A stretch of DNA of 64,000 nucleotides from Sipunculus nudus. Taxonomy: Eukaryota; Annelida; Sipuncula; Golfingiida; Sipunculidae. The stretch covers positions 15,478,058 through 15,542,057 of the forward strand of contig CM049310.1 in NCBI GenBank assembly GCA_026874595.1, in the 5' to 3' direction. How positions within the stretch are numbered: position 1 is the stretch's first letter; the number at the start of each line of letters is the position of its first letter. Of the stretch, positions 42,101 to 56,400 are shown one piece after another. A program made the translations under genes and the position numbers. Under the pieces are notes generated by a model, which was given only the letters and a program-made list of their open reading frames with translations, did not search any database and had not been told where the DNA came from.

Positions 42101-45100
42101 GGCGACACCTGTCTTGTGAACGAGAAAGCCATGCTGATAATCTGGTGCCAGCCATGCTGATAAACTGGTGCTAGGCTAGATGTATCTGCTTCACACAGTT
42201 AACATATTTGGTAAAAATGACTCAATTCAATCTTTATAATTCAGCAAAATTCATTTTTTGGAACCATAAAAGACAATTATTATAAGAATGATTCAGGGAA
42301 TTATTCTTGTAAAATATTAAACAAACTGGCCTCAGTATCATCATCAGTCGAAAAACGTTTTGTAAGTTTATAACTCATATGGGAAAATACAACAAAATGG
42401 CAAAGTTCAGCTTCCCATAACTCAACCAAAAATCATTGAATCAAAACCATTTGAACAAACTTGAATTATCAACATCTAAGGATAATTAGTGAGTGAGATT
42501 TAAGAATTTGGCCCAGTGGATTTTGAGAAGAAGATTTTTGTAGCCACTTAGCTAACATGGGCTGTTATGGCATATGACTAAATTCAGCTTCCCATAACTC
42601 AGCCAAAAGTCACTGAACTGAGACCATTTGAACAAACTTGAATAATCAACATCTCAGGATAATTAGTGTGTGAGATTTAAGAATTTGGCCAAGTGGTTGT
42701 TGAGAAGAAGATTTTTGTAGCCACTTAGCTAAAATTGGCTGTTATGGCATATGACTAAATTCAGCTCCCCATAACTAAGCCAAAAGTCACTGAACTGAGA
42801 CCATTTGAACAAACTTGAATTATCAACATCTGAGGATAATTAATGTGTGAGATTTAAGAATTTGGCCCAGTGGTTTTTGAGAAGAAGTTCTTTGTAGCCA
42901 CTGAGCTAAAATGGGCTGTTATGGCATATGACTAAATTCAGCTTCCCATAACTTAGCCAAAAGTCACTGAACTGAGACCATTTGAACAAACTTCAGAAAG
43001 CACTACCCTAGGATCATTTCTGTGCGATATTAAACAATTTGGCCATTTCGTTTCAGAGAAGAAGTTATTTGTAGCTGTCAGTGTGATATGGGCACTGATG
43101 ACCCCGTACCAAAAAGGCAGATGCAGGTGGCGCCACCAATACCTCAATTTAAGATATGACTCATTGGCATAAAATTTGGTGATGATAGCTCCAGCCGTTT
43201 CTGAGATTTAAATCTCAGAGAAGAAGTTATTTGTAGCTGTCAGTGTGATACGGGCACTGATGACCCCGTACCAAAAAGGCAGATGCAGGTGGCGCCACCA
43301 ATACCTCAATTTAAGATATGACTCATTGGCATAAAATTTGGTGATGATAGCTCCAGCCGTTTCTGAGATCTTAATTTTAATATGCTTTTTTGCACAGTAA
43401 ACAAAGTACAACCTCCTGTAACTCAGCCAAAAATCTCCGAACTGGAACCATTCGAACAAACTTGAGAAAGATTGTTCCAGGGATCATTTCTGTGAAATAT
43501 TGGACAATTTGGCTGGACAGTTTCAGAGGAGAAGATTTTTATAGTTTTTTTAGCTTTTTCCCTATAAAACCTAAGAAAATGCAGTTAGAATAAAAATAAA
43601 CAAAATCAGATATAGTTTTTTGGATGACTGCATATTTGCAAAAAATTTGGTGATGCTAGCTCCTGCCGTTTTTGAGATAGCTATGGTTAACGTACAGACG
43701 CCGCACGACGCACAACACAGGACGGACGGCGCCGCACCATTGCATAAGCTCACAGGTTCTCTAAAAATAGCTTCTTCCCTTTAACATAAATCCGTACTGC
43801 CAAAATATTGCCTGGACCTTTGCTAACTTGTGTAAATAAGTGTTAAAAATAGTGGACTGGGCGCGATTGCAGGTATCAACATAAACACAGTGCGTGGGGC
43901 CATGTGCAGCATGGAGCCACAACACGTGTCATCCAGGAGATGCCCTGACTGACTTGGACAAAAAAATATAATACATGTTCCCGCTGGTTGAAACAGTGTG
44001 TATTGCCCCTCTTAATCAGACCTTGGGTCACACGGTCTTGTTATGGTAAACAGGCACACATGGAATGTGTTTACAAACACGCAGAGCCATACAAGGAGTT
44101 AAACAGCCGAATGCAAGGAAATAAGACTGTGTGCTGGGATGGTTCTGCTGGAAAACTTATGTATAAAGCAAAACTGAACTGATTGTGTGAAAGAATAGGC
44201 ATAATACTGCTCCTGATTATGTCCCTTTAACAACGACCTGAGTGAGTACAAAATCATTAGCTCTGTTGATTCATGCAGACACACGGAGCTGAAGAAAGAC
44301 CAAGAAGAAAGACACTTCCTTTAAAACTCACTTTGTGAATTTCTCTATGAACACAACATAATAAAACATGATTTTCTTGCACAAATCTGATTAGACAAAA
44401 TGGCATGCCTGTCTATGTACCAAATGCTGATTTTACTGAGCCCCAAAATCCATCGTTCAATGTGACAAAGGTGATTCTGATAGCTTGCTCAAGTTAAGAG
44501 TTGGACCTGCACTAAGTTGTAGTGAATATATCTCCCATATGGACAGATACTGTCCACGCTGGACAAGGCTTGTCACTGGACAACCCTGTCTAGCTTAAGG
44601 CTCTTTTTCTGGCTTGCCTTGACCAAAGTGAAGCACTTTCACTAATCATGAAAACCAAACCTCAAGTATATAATTCTCTTCTATGAAACAACCCTGGCAG
44701 CATTACATGGTATACTGTCAAATCAGATTGACACTAACAGATTACTAGTATGCACTTGTACCCACACCATTGGATTAAATTTCTTGACTGCTGACATACA
44801 GATGTCTAGTGAGACAAAGAGGATATGAAATTCAAGTTTGTCATATATTTGCTACCATTTTTTTTCATTTAGAGTGTGCTTCCAAAATATCCTTTTTTTT
44901 CCACACCAGTTTCATAGATTCTGTGGCTAAAATGTACTACCTCTCTGAACAGGTGGTGCACTCTGCAGTCCAAGACAAAGATGAATTAAGATAGAATTAG
45001 AGAATGGCCATCAGTTAAATTCACAAAATATTCCATATTTCATATATTTCTCTTTATCACAGGTTTATGAAGTCTGTGAAATTGTCCTCTTATTTTCATA

Positions 45101-48100
45101 TCAGTTTCCTGTGTGAAAAAGTTTCTCACATTTTGTGATGTTAAAAAGGTTCAGAACAACAAATAATGTGTGAAGTCTCATATGTAAACTGGAAATCAAC
45201 TCATGTGATCACAACCTTAATAAAAACATAAGAAAAAACTAGGTCATGGCTCTGTAGATGATGGTAATGGCTCTGTACAAATAAATACTGTCCAAATTGT
45301 GGATGTGCAAGCTCAGCATTAATAAATGAGAAAGTCCAAACCAGGGAAGTACCAGCTAAATAATAGTTAAAATGGTCCAAGCAGCAAAAGTACAGGCTAT
45401 AAAAAAGACAACAAGGTCCAAGTCCTGGTTGGTCTTAAGTGCAGACAGGCCTCTTAAACCTCAAGGAGCCAGCTTTCCTGATGACAGTTATCACTGTCAA
45501 CATCCATGTGACTTCTCCCTTGACCCCTGCAGAAACATACAGGAGGCTGATGATTCTGTCACACAATCTTTCTCAGTTTCCCCCTTAGAACTTAATAGAA
45601 GCCCCACATCAGCTGTACCAGAGCCAGCAGCAGAGACACAGCAGACAGCTGTGGGATCTGTCATGGGGCCCCGCCTAAAATAAGCCCTGTAGTATTGTGT
45701 GTGGGAGCCTATCCAGCGGGAGAGAAACTTTTTCTCATCTTGTCATAAACTGGCCTGAGTTTCCTGTTTAGAGCCTGTTTGTTGCTGTCACAAAAAGCAA
45801 AATGTCATACTCCCAGGGTCAACTGGTAAAAGATGATGAGCATTTTCGTGGGAAGTTATTTGGTGTTCAACAGCTATGAATGGCTGTGATCTGCTCATTC
45901 AAAACATTGGAAGTTTGTAGCCAAGTGGATTCTGAATTGACAGACATATGGTTAAGTTGATAACTCCCCCTCAGCTTTCCTAGTTACAGTTACTTTGTCT
46001 TCATTGTGTAAGCTTCTTACAGATTTTACCTTCAGCAGCTTCTGGAGCCATTCATGATTATTGTTATAATGTACTGTCTGGTCCAATATTGACATGATGA
46101 AGTCAAAACTGCCAGAATTCAAGATGTTTTTGTACTTGTGGGGGCAAAGCTGGTTAAAACATATTGATTTTTAATTCCATTTCTGTATCACTGTGCATCT
46201 CTTCTTGAATACCTTTGACCTAAATACATTTTCCAAGCACCCAATGGGACAACTGCAAAAAACCCTGAGTCTTCCTGCAACTAATTTGTCAGAAACCTGT
46301 GTTCCATAAGCTTTTAAACACAATACTTCTGATGGAACATGAAAACATCCTCACAATTCTTCCCTGTATCTCCTTTAAAAATGATCCAAGCTATGTAAAG
46401 GGAATTTTCAAGAAAGCTTGAATATGGTTCATGTATTCAAACTGGCACATGGTCAATTAGAATTGTAGTAGAAGACACACAGTGGCTGGCATGATATCTG
46501 ACACTGCCATGGAGCAACACACATTACTAGAGAGGTTTTGCTTGCTAAACCACTCTAAATTTTCAGCACTGAAGCTTAATTGTATCTGTGCATTCTTGTT
46601 TAACATTCAAGTTTGACTCATTATCCATTGAAGTTAAGGAAACTATCTCCAGAGAAAAATACAAACCAGTTTGGCTGATGCAAAATAGAATTGCTTTAGA
46701 CTGTTTTACATAAATAAACAGTCAATTTGCATCCAAAACAGTTTCCAACAATATTGGAGACTGGTTGCTGTGTAGAATAGGAATTAACAAATATTTTGCA
46801 GTAAGAAAGTAGTGATCTTACCTTCCTCCCACAGCAAAATCAGTGATGGCGTAGAAATAAGATTGGAGAACTTTTGGATCCCTGAATACTTCATCTCCAA
46901 ATGTGTTCATGCGGTTGAGCACAATCATGATGTCTGTGGCCGTAACCCATTCCTAAGGTAGTTTGGAAAGTAATAGGATATGATATATATATATGATAGT
47001 CAACAGATATATGATATAAACATGAAAGCTAGCAGATATGACAGATATATGACATGTATTAAACATATGCAAACAGAACAGATGAAAGATACATAGCTAC
47101 AGATTTTTTCATTTGCAATTTTTCATTGCAACTCTGTAACTAACATTCTTGCTGAGAATATTAAAGATTTTTTTATAAATTTTCAACAAAAAATAACTTA
47201 AAAGATACAATCATAACTACAGTGACATAAAGGATCTTCAAATAGAAAGTCTTACCAATATAAGACCTTAATCTATAAGTGGAATCAAAGGTGAGTTGAA
47301 TAAAAGTGGAACAAATGGTGAGTTGTATATCTTCAGGTGCATGCCTTTCATCTGGTTCACTATGTGATGTTTTTCAACAGGAATTTTAATTATATTTAAG
47401 ATTACAGTAAAACTGTAATATACTGTTGTAATTACCTGTAAAACAGAGCTGCCTTCAAAATTATAAGCACTTGGCCTGCCTTCAAGTGTACTAAAAGCCA
47501 CGCTCCCTCCAGTAAGTGGGGAGATATCACTGAGCTCCTTTATACAGATAGCTTTAGCTTCATTGTCTCTGGTAATAATTTCATCAGAATAACGGCCGTA
47601 AGTATGAAAACATGATCCACTGTAATACTGCCATGGAATCCATTTGCCTGATGGGTTGGTCTTCTTATAAATAGCAAAACTTTCTGGGCGACTAGACCTG
47701 AATTTCAAACGGACGTACGTAACTTCAAAAGCTTTTCCTGCAGTGAGAAAACAGAAAATGTAATAATTAGTCTGTGAACTGTATCAGAATATGATATATT
47801 GTTAAAAGCCTGAAAGAAACAGTGTATGATATATAGTGTCTGTAGACATAAACATTATACTTTCTTACCACATTTTACGAATTTCAGGTTTCCTAAAATA
47901 ATTATGATGAAATATTACAATGAAAGATAATACACAATAATCTATCATGATACTAAATGGACCCTACAATTAATAATAAGTTTTACAATAAAACATTTCT
48001 AATCAAGTTTTAAACTAAAGTGTGAAATCTTCGATTTCAATGGATAGTCAGACATTTTCAAATGCCCACATCCCAGACATAATCTTGTTATCTATACATG

Positions 48101-50392
48101 GATGTTTATAGTACAATTATGATGCTGCTGTTCAAAACTGAAGTCTGTTCAGTTTTTTTTTGTATATGTTGAGTACATTCCTCTAACAAGACCATCAGAA
48201 AATACTTTAAAAGTTTTCATAAAATTTAATTTTTAAAATTTAAATTTCTTCCTTCTAGTTCTACCTGGTTGAAACAATTTAAACAGAGTAAAATATGAGA
48301 ATTTTATAACAATCATGGATGTGGGGGAAACATCATGAAATGTTTACACATTTTATATTTATAACAATGATACTGCAATATACTGTAAGACTACCCCAGC
48401 AGAAATAATACAAGAGAAATGATCCCAGGACATTTTGTCCTTTTAACTTCTTCTGCATCTACCTTGTGTGGGCAGCCATGTGACAAATACACCACAACAC
48501 CAAGGAAAGTGAAGGGTTAGATTTCCCTGTGGGTGGCACAGGTGGTGTCATCTCAAGTTGAGATGTAAAGAGGCCCCAAGGGCAGCTGACAAGGTCCTGT
48601 GTCCTTAATCATGACAAATGACACAACTTAAGTCTTTACATTTTCACTTAGTAAATTAAAAAAAACTGACTATATTTAAGGAGCATGATGCTGATGTGGC
48701 TTTATCACTGCTTTATTCTGACTTTTCACCTTGTTCTGTCTTCATTTGAAGGCTGGAGTTACACACCAGTAGACATGGCTTTTTATTCAAGTTCTGACAC
48801 GAGCAACAGCTGTTTGGTTACTGAAGTAAAGCTGAGGGGTACTGCCCTGAGTTAGGCAGGAAATGTAGTGATTGTCCCAACATGAAAATGAAACACAATA
48901 TGCCTGTACCACTACTTAGCTATTTTTTTAACTCAAGAACAATTTCTAAATGAAAGGCTGAGAAAGTACAATGGTTGTGTAAATATGCCTTCAGCTACAC
49001 CATATAAAAGCTCCAGAGAAACTGTTCATGTCATGTATTTGTAAATCTGTCAACCTGTCTACTTGTACATTTACAGATCCACCAGTACGTTTGTGTATAA
49101 AGGCGGTTTCATACCGGATGCATCCGAACGAATTTTACGTCCGAACGAAAATTTGCTGTACGAACGAAAAAATAAAATCCTTTATTTTATGTTGGTGCAT
49201 ACACACCTAATCCGAATACGCTATCCGAACGAAAAAAATAGAACATGTTCTATTTTTTTTTGTTCGCATCGGACAAGAATGGCTTCTTTTCACCTTCAAG
49301 AGCTGGAACATTTATAACCAGCCTTGTTCATTTGTACGTTACCTTTTTGATATATAATACCCAAACAACAAAGAAATGTTGTTTCCTTGTCCACTGTTCT
49401 AAAATTATATGATAAAAGATAAATATAAAAAGGGGGATAATTTTTATTTCAATCAAATTTATTTGATTGAAACAGATATTTATAACTTTTTTTTAGCTCC
49501 AATGATTTTTCCATTAAAATCAGACTTTTTTTTTATATAATACGTATATTTCTTGGGGGGAATTATATTTTAATCAAAGGGGATTTCAATCGCCGCTTGG
49601 CCACTTATTTAAATATACAATCGAGGACAAAACATTTAGACTTTTAAACCAGGTTAAGATATAATATTTCATGGTAAATTCTAATTCTTCATATATTATT
49701 TGCAATATATTACATTTATTCTCTGAAGGGGGGGGGGGGGGAGGGATGATTACATTGATCATCCCCCTAGCCCCCCTCCCTATATTAGCAATATGTACAC
49801 AAATATGCAACATTATCCAGGACTTGGTGTTCCTTACCCAACCCCTCCCCCAAAAATAAAATGTTCCGCGTTAAATTTAGGGAAAACAATCATGAAACAA
49901 AAACTTTTTTCAAATGTCATTTTTATTATTACAAAAGTATAATTTTTAGTTAAACGTTTTGCATATAAACAGAAGTTTCAAAGCTTTGGGCAGACTGTTT
50001 TAAATCATATTGGCAGATTTGAAAATCAAATATAAATCAAAATTAAACTAGTGATGAAAACTTTTATTTAACTTTAAATTCGGAAGTTGCAATGGAATCT
50101 GTTCTGTTGAAACAACAGGTTGCACAATTATTTTTAGATATCATTTTTAAATATCACAATTATTTTTAAATAATCATTTTTATGTTGAAATGAGAATCTG
50201 AGTCCAGTCAGTGGTATAAATATATGTAACCTATGAACTCAGGACTATAGCTGGTACCTAGCAAGGCCCAATTATTTCAATTATACAGTCTGTACACTCA
50301 GAGATAAACTTTATTATTTATTATTATTAATTACAAAATTAATGAGAAAATCAATTTACAAGTTCAAAAATATTCGACAATTTTCTTTATAG

Positions 50393-50436
<44 letters not shown>

Positions 50437-53400
50437 CAATAAAGCCGATATTGTAGTGCATCCGATATATTTCTCATATAGCTGTCCAATACGAATTTCG
50501 GAGACGAATATTCGTTCGGACGCATCCGGTGTGAAACCGCCTTAAGGGTGAGCTGGTTCAATTTTGAATGTGATTCATCATTTGATTTCACTGCACAAAT
50601 CAAGTAGGCCTTCAACCGTAACAAAAAAAGTGCAAATGTTAACATAATCAAGAGAAAATAAAACATGACTGTTCAGCACAAGAAAATCATTCAAATTTTT
50701 AAAGTTGTACAGTATTGAGTGGTATTCTGATGTAACCCTGCCACGTGTCTGTGACAGGTTGAAGGGCCAACAAGTGGCTCTGTTCAGTGTAAATATATTT
50801 CTTTTAAAAATTTTAATGGATGTAACATGCTAACAGTGAATATCTGTGAGAGTGAATAAAACTACTGTCAGGAACATCTGTGACCACTACCCGGAATAAG
50901 TTACAAAATATCTCCTGAAAGAACCCTTATCTTTCAGATGATTTTTGGTTATATTTTATTTCGGTTTAAAATTGTAGCCAGATACATTCACTTTGGGTCC
51001 TTAGGATCATTTTTACAAATGAGCTGAAATAACCATTATCTGCTGAGTCAGTAACAAATGATGCATCTAGGGTTACAACTGTGAATACATAATACACAGT
51101 TACATCTTGTCTGCTTATGTACCAAAATTGCTCTGACAACAATTCTGCAACAGTTAGCCAAAGCTGTGTGGAACTTCGTTAAATTTTCACCAAAATTTGA
51201 TATAGATGTTCTTCTTGAGCAATTATTGTAAAATATTTTAAAGAGGTAGATATTTTTTTTCATGAAAGAAGGTCTAAAATTTTGGCGAAGGTGTGTGCTC
51301 TTTGAGTGCTGTCTAACTTTAGCCCCAATTCTCCCTCTGTAGTACAATGCTGGCTCCAGTATCCATGTACAATTGGCATACCCAAAGCATATGTTCACAC
51401 ACCACAATAATTGGAAAGTATGACAACCCCTAATCAGCTTCTGACAAGAAGAGGATATATGGTTACAAACTATGTCCCAGTTGCAGGATTCTTTATACAC
51501 TGCAATTGTTACATTGTATTTTCATTATCAATTTACTGTTATGGCTTCAGGGGTACATCACAAAGAGAACACCCTCAATGTGTCCCTATACCAACCCTGG
51601 ACTGGCTAAATATTAAACTTTACTCCTATACCATAAAATGAAAATATCTGACACAAACTCAATGTGAGGAAATTTTGGATAAGAAATGATGTACCAGTAA
51701 CTGTTACTGAACTTACAGTTGTGTACAGATGAAGATCTGAATAATATAAAAATAATATTAATATAATAACATATTGTTAAGATAAACATGTTTTTAGCAT
51801 GCCTCAATGTTTTTTGGTCTACCCTAAGGTACACTTCTAAAATAAAGCAAATTTAAGACACAAAACCAAATGAAAATCATCTCTTTGAGAATCTCAAAAA
51901 TATTAACAATGGTTTAAAGCTTTAACCCTTTTAGTTTGATATATTTCTCTTTTAAAAAAGATATTCCTTATATGACCTAAAACAACTAAGGGATGAACAA
52001 GCTGAATCACCTGTTGAAAATTAATGAAGTCCACGTGACCTTTTTTATACAGTTTCAAATAAAACTGTACATTATACAACCACACAACAGCCAATTTCTT
52101 TCTAAACCACTCATTATAACCAGCCATCTAATACTATATTAAAAAGCTATCAAGTTATAATTGTGTGTCAGTTCCAGGCATGAAGCCTAGAAAAATATAA
52201 AATATTTCTGGACCAAGAAGTTAAATCCTTTCTATTTGAATTCAGCCGGCTAGCCCTGTTCTGGAACTGGTAGTAGCCTAACACTGACTGGTAGTGAATA
52301 CATTAGGTGTACATCACGCCCCATATTATCAACCTTAATGGATGCCCCCAAGATAGGACAAACCAACACTCAAGCTCTGACCCCATCAAGTGGTCAATTT
52401 GACCCCTGGCTGACCTATTTGTAAGTTATTCCAGCATACCATCCCTAGTTACGAAACTGTACTGAAGCAATTGACTTACCGGGTCATTTACATACTAGTC
52501 ACCCATTCAATGCCATAGATAAGGCTGGAGTAATTAAAATCATGTCCCTAGAAGGACCCAGCATGATATCAGTTATTTATGTATTGAAATTACATCAAAA
52601 TCAATTAAGGCTGCCCTCATCAAGTCTGAATTTTGGCTTAACTGAATCTTTGTCTATTTAAGTAGTGCAGATATATACCTACTGACAACATTTCAACATA
52701 CTGCCAAAACAAAGTAACTTTGTACATACTAATTTAAGTATTTTAATTTATAAAATACTCTGCCAAACATATGTACTTTATCCATGTTATGCCTGTTCCT
52801 TAAACAGCGTTCTTCAGTACCATTTGAAGGACAAATGGACTGACATAAAAAAATCTAACCCAAATATATTTGTAAGTTACATATTTAAGGAACAACATAG
52901 TTCTCGAGGTAATTATTTCAAAACATATTGCCATGCCGACTTGACTTTTAATTACTGTTCAATAATTTACCTAACAAAAATAAAACTAAATATTAAAATC
53001 CACTTTACAGGGGCATTTAATTTATTAATGACAAAGATGTCCACCTGCTTGTCTGTGCATACATTATTCGTCTTTCCTCTTCACACATCTAAAATCAAAT
53101 CTAGAAACTTATAATTCAAAGTATACCTATTACTTTCCTACAATGAAAACAGTAAATACTCATAGCCTTTACAATATCTAGCTAAAAAAAAGTGAAGTTG
53201 TGATGTTTAAGACCTGTTTCAACCTGTCTGTGGCATATATAGATATGCTTATAAACTTTGCACATAGGAACATTATTCAAAGTTACATTAGTGTGTTAAG
53301 GCATCAAAATTAGACATATGCAGAACTTCACACATCAAGGATTCAGACGTTATGTTCAATCTAAATGGTGTTAATAAACATCTAAATTTTTAAATATTTG

Positions 53401-56400
53401 TTGTTTTGCTGTGAGTGATTCCTCAGCACTTTATTCAGGTCATACTGATATTGATAGAATGTTTCCAGTTCTACCCATGTGAGTCACAGACAATGAACTG
53501 ATGGAAATACCAGTTGTTTACAAATTTTGTAGAAGTGTGGTTATTACAATTAAGATGAACTCTCCTTCTGATGGAATAAAATGTTTTCAAACAGAAATAT
53601 GCTTATCAGTTCTAAAATGTAAATTAATGATGCAATATTTATTCAGGCAGTGATATAATTCTGAGAGTACCCCAATAAGTCATGACAAGAAGGTTATGTC
53701 ATGACTTACCCTCCTTGCAGTCAGCTGAGTAAAGAAATCCTTATCTTATATCCTGTGTGACATCTTATGACTTAATGCATAACAAATAAAGATCATCCTC
53801 CCAACAAGGTAGACACAAGCTAATGCTAAGAAAATTGTTCAGTGGAGAGCTTAATCCAGTGGTTAATTATATATGAGGACCCCTCCCCCTCCCCCCCCCC
53901 CCCCCACTCACACATACTTTGGATTGATTAAATAACACACCCAATCCCGAGTTGAATACAAGTGGCCAGCTCATTGCACCTGATGACCCCCGTGTTAGTG
54001 ATGATAACATGGTAAACAAGGCACTGACCCATGTCATCTAGTATGCAATATCAGGCACACTGATTTTGACACCACACTGGTCAACAATCACTGGTACTGA
54101 TTAGTGAACCCATTATGAGTTACAGATGCTTTCACACATGTATACACCTCAAAGATGATCACACAGGTGATTATTCAACCTGCAAGTGACCAATGGGTAT
54201 GGATGCTCAGCTCATCAGATTCATGAACTGTGACAATTGACACAGAGAAATATGCTTGAACTAGACATTTCTTGGCACCGCAGGTGCCAGAGTATCCCCA
54301 GACATAGTACGCCCCCCCCTTTTCAGAATAGGCCCCCATTTTTAGCAGCATATACTGACACTTGGCAAACAATTATTGTTTCTTCCATCTATCAATCCAC
54401 AATCTTTTTGAAGATGTTGGTCCTGTGACCTTGACCTTTTGGCACATCACAAGGCTATCCAAGATCTTCTGTCACCTTGATTTTGGGACCAATCCATGCA
54501 AACGATCTTGAGATATTTAAGAGTTTGTGTAATTTTCAGCAGGAATGGACCTATTCAAGGTCAAGGTCACTCTCTTAGCCTCCTGTGACCTTGACCTTTG
54601 ACCCCAAAATCAATTAGATTCTTTCTTTTCCAATTGGACATATACAAGTCAAGTTTGAAATCCATACATCAGTAAAAGCAGGAATTATCACCCAGAAACC
54701 AATTTTTGGACAGATGGCTCCTGTGACTTTCACCTTTGACCTTGTGACCTCAAAATAAATAGGGGTCTTCCACTCTTGGCAGGTGAACTATATGTGCAAG
54801 ATGAAGGATCTGAGATGAATTGTTTGGCTGAAAATGCATCCACAATCTTTTTAAAGATGTGTCCTTTGACCTTGACCTTTGACCTCATGACCCCAAATCA
54901 ATTCGGGTCTTGCTTTTCCAATGGGTCATATACAAGTCAAGTTTGAAATCCATACATCAATAAAAGCAGGAATTATCATCCAGAAACTAATTTTTGGACA
55001 GATGGCTCCTGTGACCTTAACCTTTGACTTTGTGACCTCAAAACTGATAGGGGTCTTCCTCTAATGGCAGATGAACTATATGTGCAAGATGAAAGGTCTG
55101 AGATGAAATGTTTGGCTGAAAATGCATCCACAATCTTTTTAAAGATGTGTCCTGTGACCTTGACCTTTGACCTCATGACCCCAAATCAATTCAGGTCTTG
55201 CTTTTCCAATGGGTCATATACAAGTCAAGTTTGAAATCCATACATCAATAAAAGCAGGAATTATCATCCAGAAACTAATTTTTGACAGATTGCTCCTGTG
55301 GCCTTGACCTTTGACCTTGTGACCACAAAATTAATATGGGTCATCCACTATTGGCAAGTGAGCTTTATATTCAAGATGGAAGGTCTGAGATGAAATGTTT
55401 GGCTGAAAATGCATCCACAATCTTTTTAAAGATGTGTCCTGTGACCTTGACCTTTGACCTCATGACCCCAAATCAATTCAGGTCTTGCTTTTCCAATGGG
55501 TCATATACAAGTCAAGTTTAAAATCCATACATCAATAAAAGCAGGAATTATCATCCAGAAACTAATTTTTGACAGATAGTTCCTGTGGCCTTGACCTTTG
55601 ACCTTGTGACCCCAAAACTGATATGGATCATCCACTATTGGCAAGTGAGCTATATATTCAAGATGGAAGACCTGGGATGAAAGTTTGGCTTAAAATGCAT
55701 CCACAGTATCTTTTAAGATGTGAATCAAGTGACCTTGACCTTTGACCTCATGACCCAAGAACCTATAGGGTTCTTACTTTAGTGGTGGGCCATAAATATC
55801 TCACAACTGAAATCCATATGGCTATCAACACTGGAGATTTCATAAGAGGTGTGTGATTTTCACCAAATATGGACACATTAAAGGTCAAGGCAACTCTCAT
55901 GGTAAAGGTCATGACCCAAATGTAAATAGACCTCATCCCATAACCCATCTCTCTACATGTGCATAATATGAAAGAAATCTGTCCATTAGTTCTTGACTTA
56001 TAATGCTTACAGTACTGTCAAGTGGCAATTATGGGGGTATTAAAAGGTGTAAAAACAAGAAAAGGATAATAGGTGATGCCACCAGTTTCCGGTATATCAC
56101 AAGGCTATCCAAGATCTTCAGACACCTTGATTTTTGGACCAGTCCATGCAAGCTTACTTGAGATATTTAAGAATTTGTGTTATTTTCAGCAAAAATGGAC
56201 CTATTCAAGGTCAAGGTCACTCTCCCAGCATAGGTCATGACCCCATTTTAAATAGGCTTCGTCCCCTTACCTATATCTATACAAATGTAAAGTTTGAAAA
56301 AGATCAGTGAAATATTTTTTTAGTTATCCCGCTCACAAGGTTTTTCTGCGGTGGCGGGACCGTCGTGAAACCATAGTATCCCGACTTTGTCTGGGGATAT

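Larger units (their letters stand above)
41776..43765. mobile_element. Composite repeat element, about 2 kb
   Basis: It begins with a copy of the 22284-22560 repeat and continues with 177-bp tandem units. Next come two near-identical 162-bp units starting at 43054 and 43216, each holding an exact GGTGGCGCCACC (43126 and 43288). It ends in a CG-rich tail (GACGGACGGCGCCGCACC, 43721-43738) and CATAAGCTCACAGGTTCTCT. The left segment GCGAACCTGTG and the complement of the right end (GAGAACCTGTG) form a short possible inverted repeat. No protein is coded. Confidence 0.5.

Noticed and set aside
45372-45683. 103-codon plus-strand open frame as a nested gene
   Set aside because: Low-complexity composition, no family resemblance and no gene context.
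51048-51500. 150-codon minus-strand frame in intron 1
   Set aside because: No domain or motif recognised, biased toward Cys/His/Asn as expected for translated AT-rich non-coding DNA.
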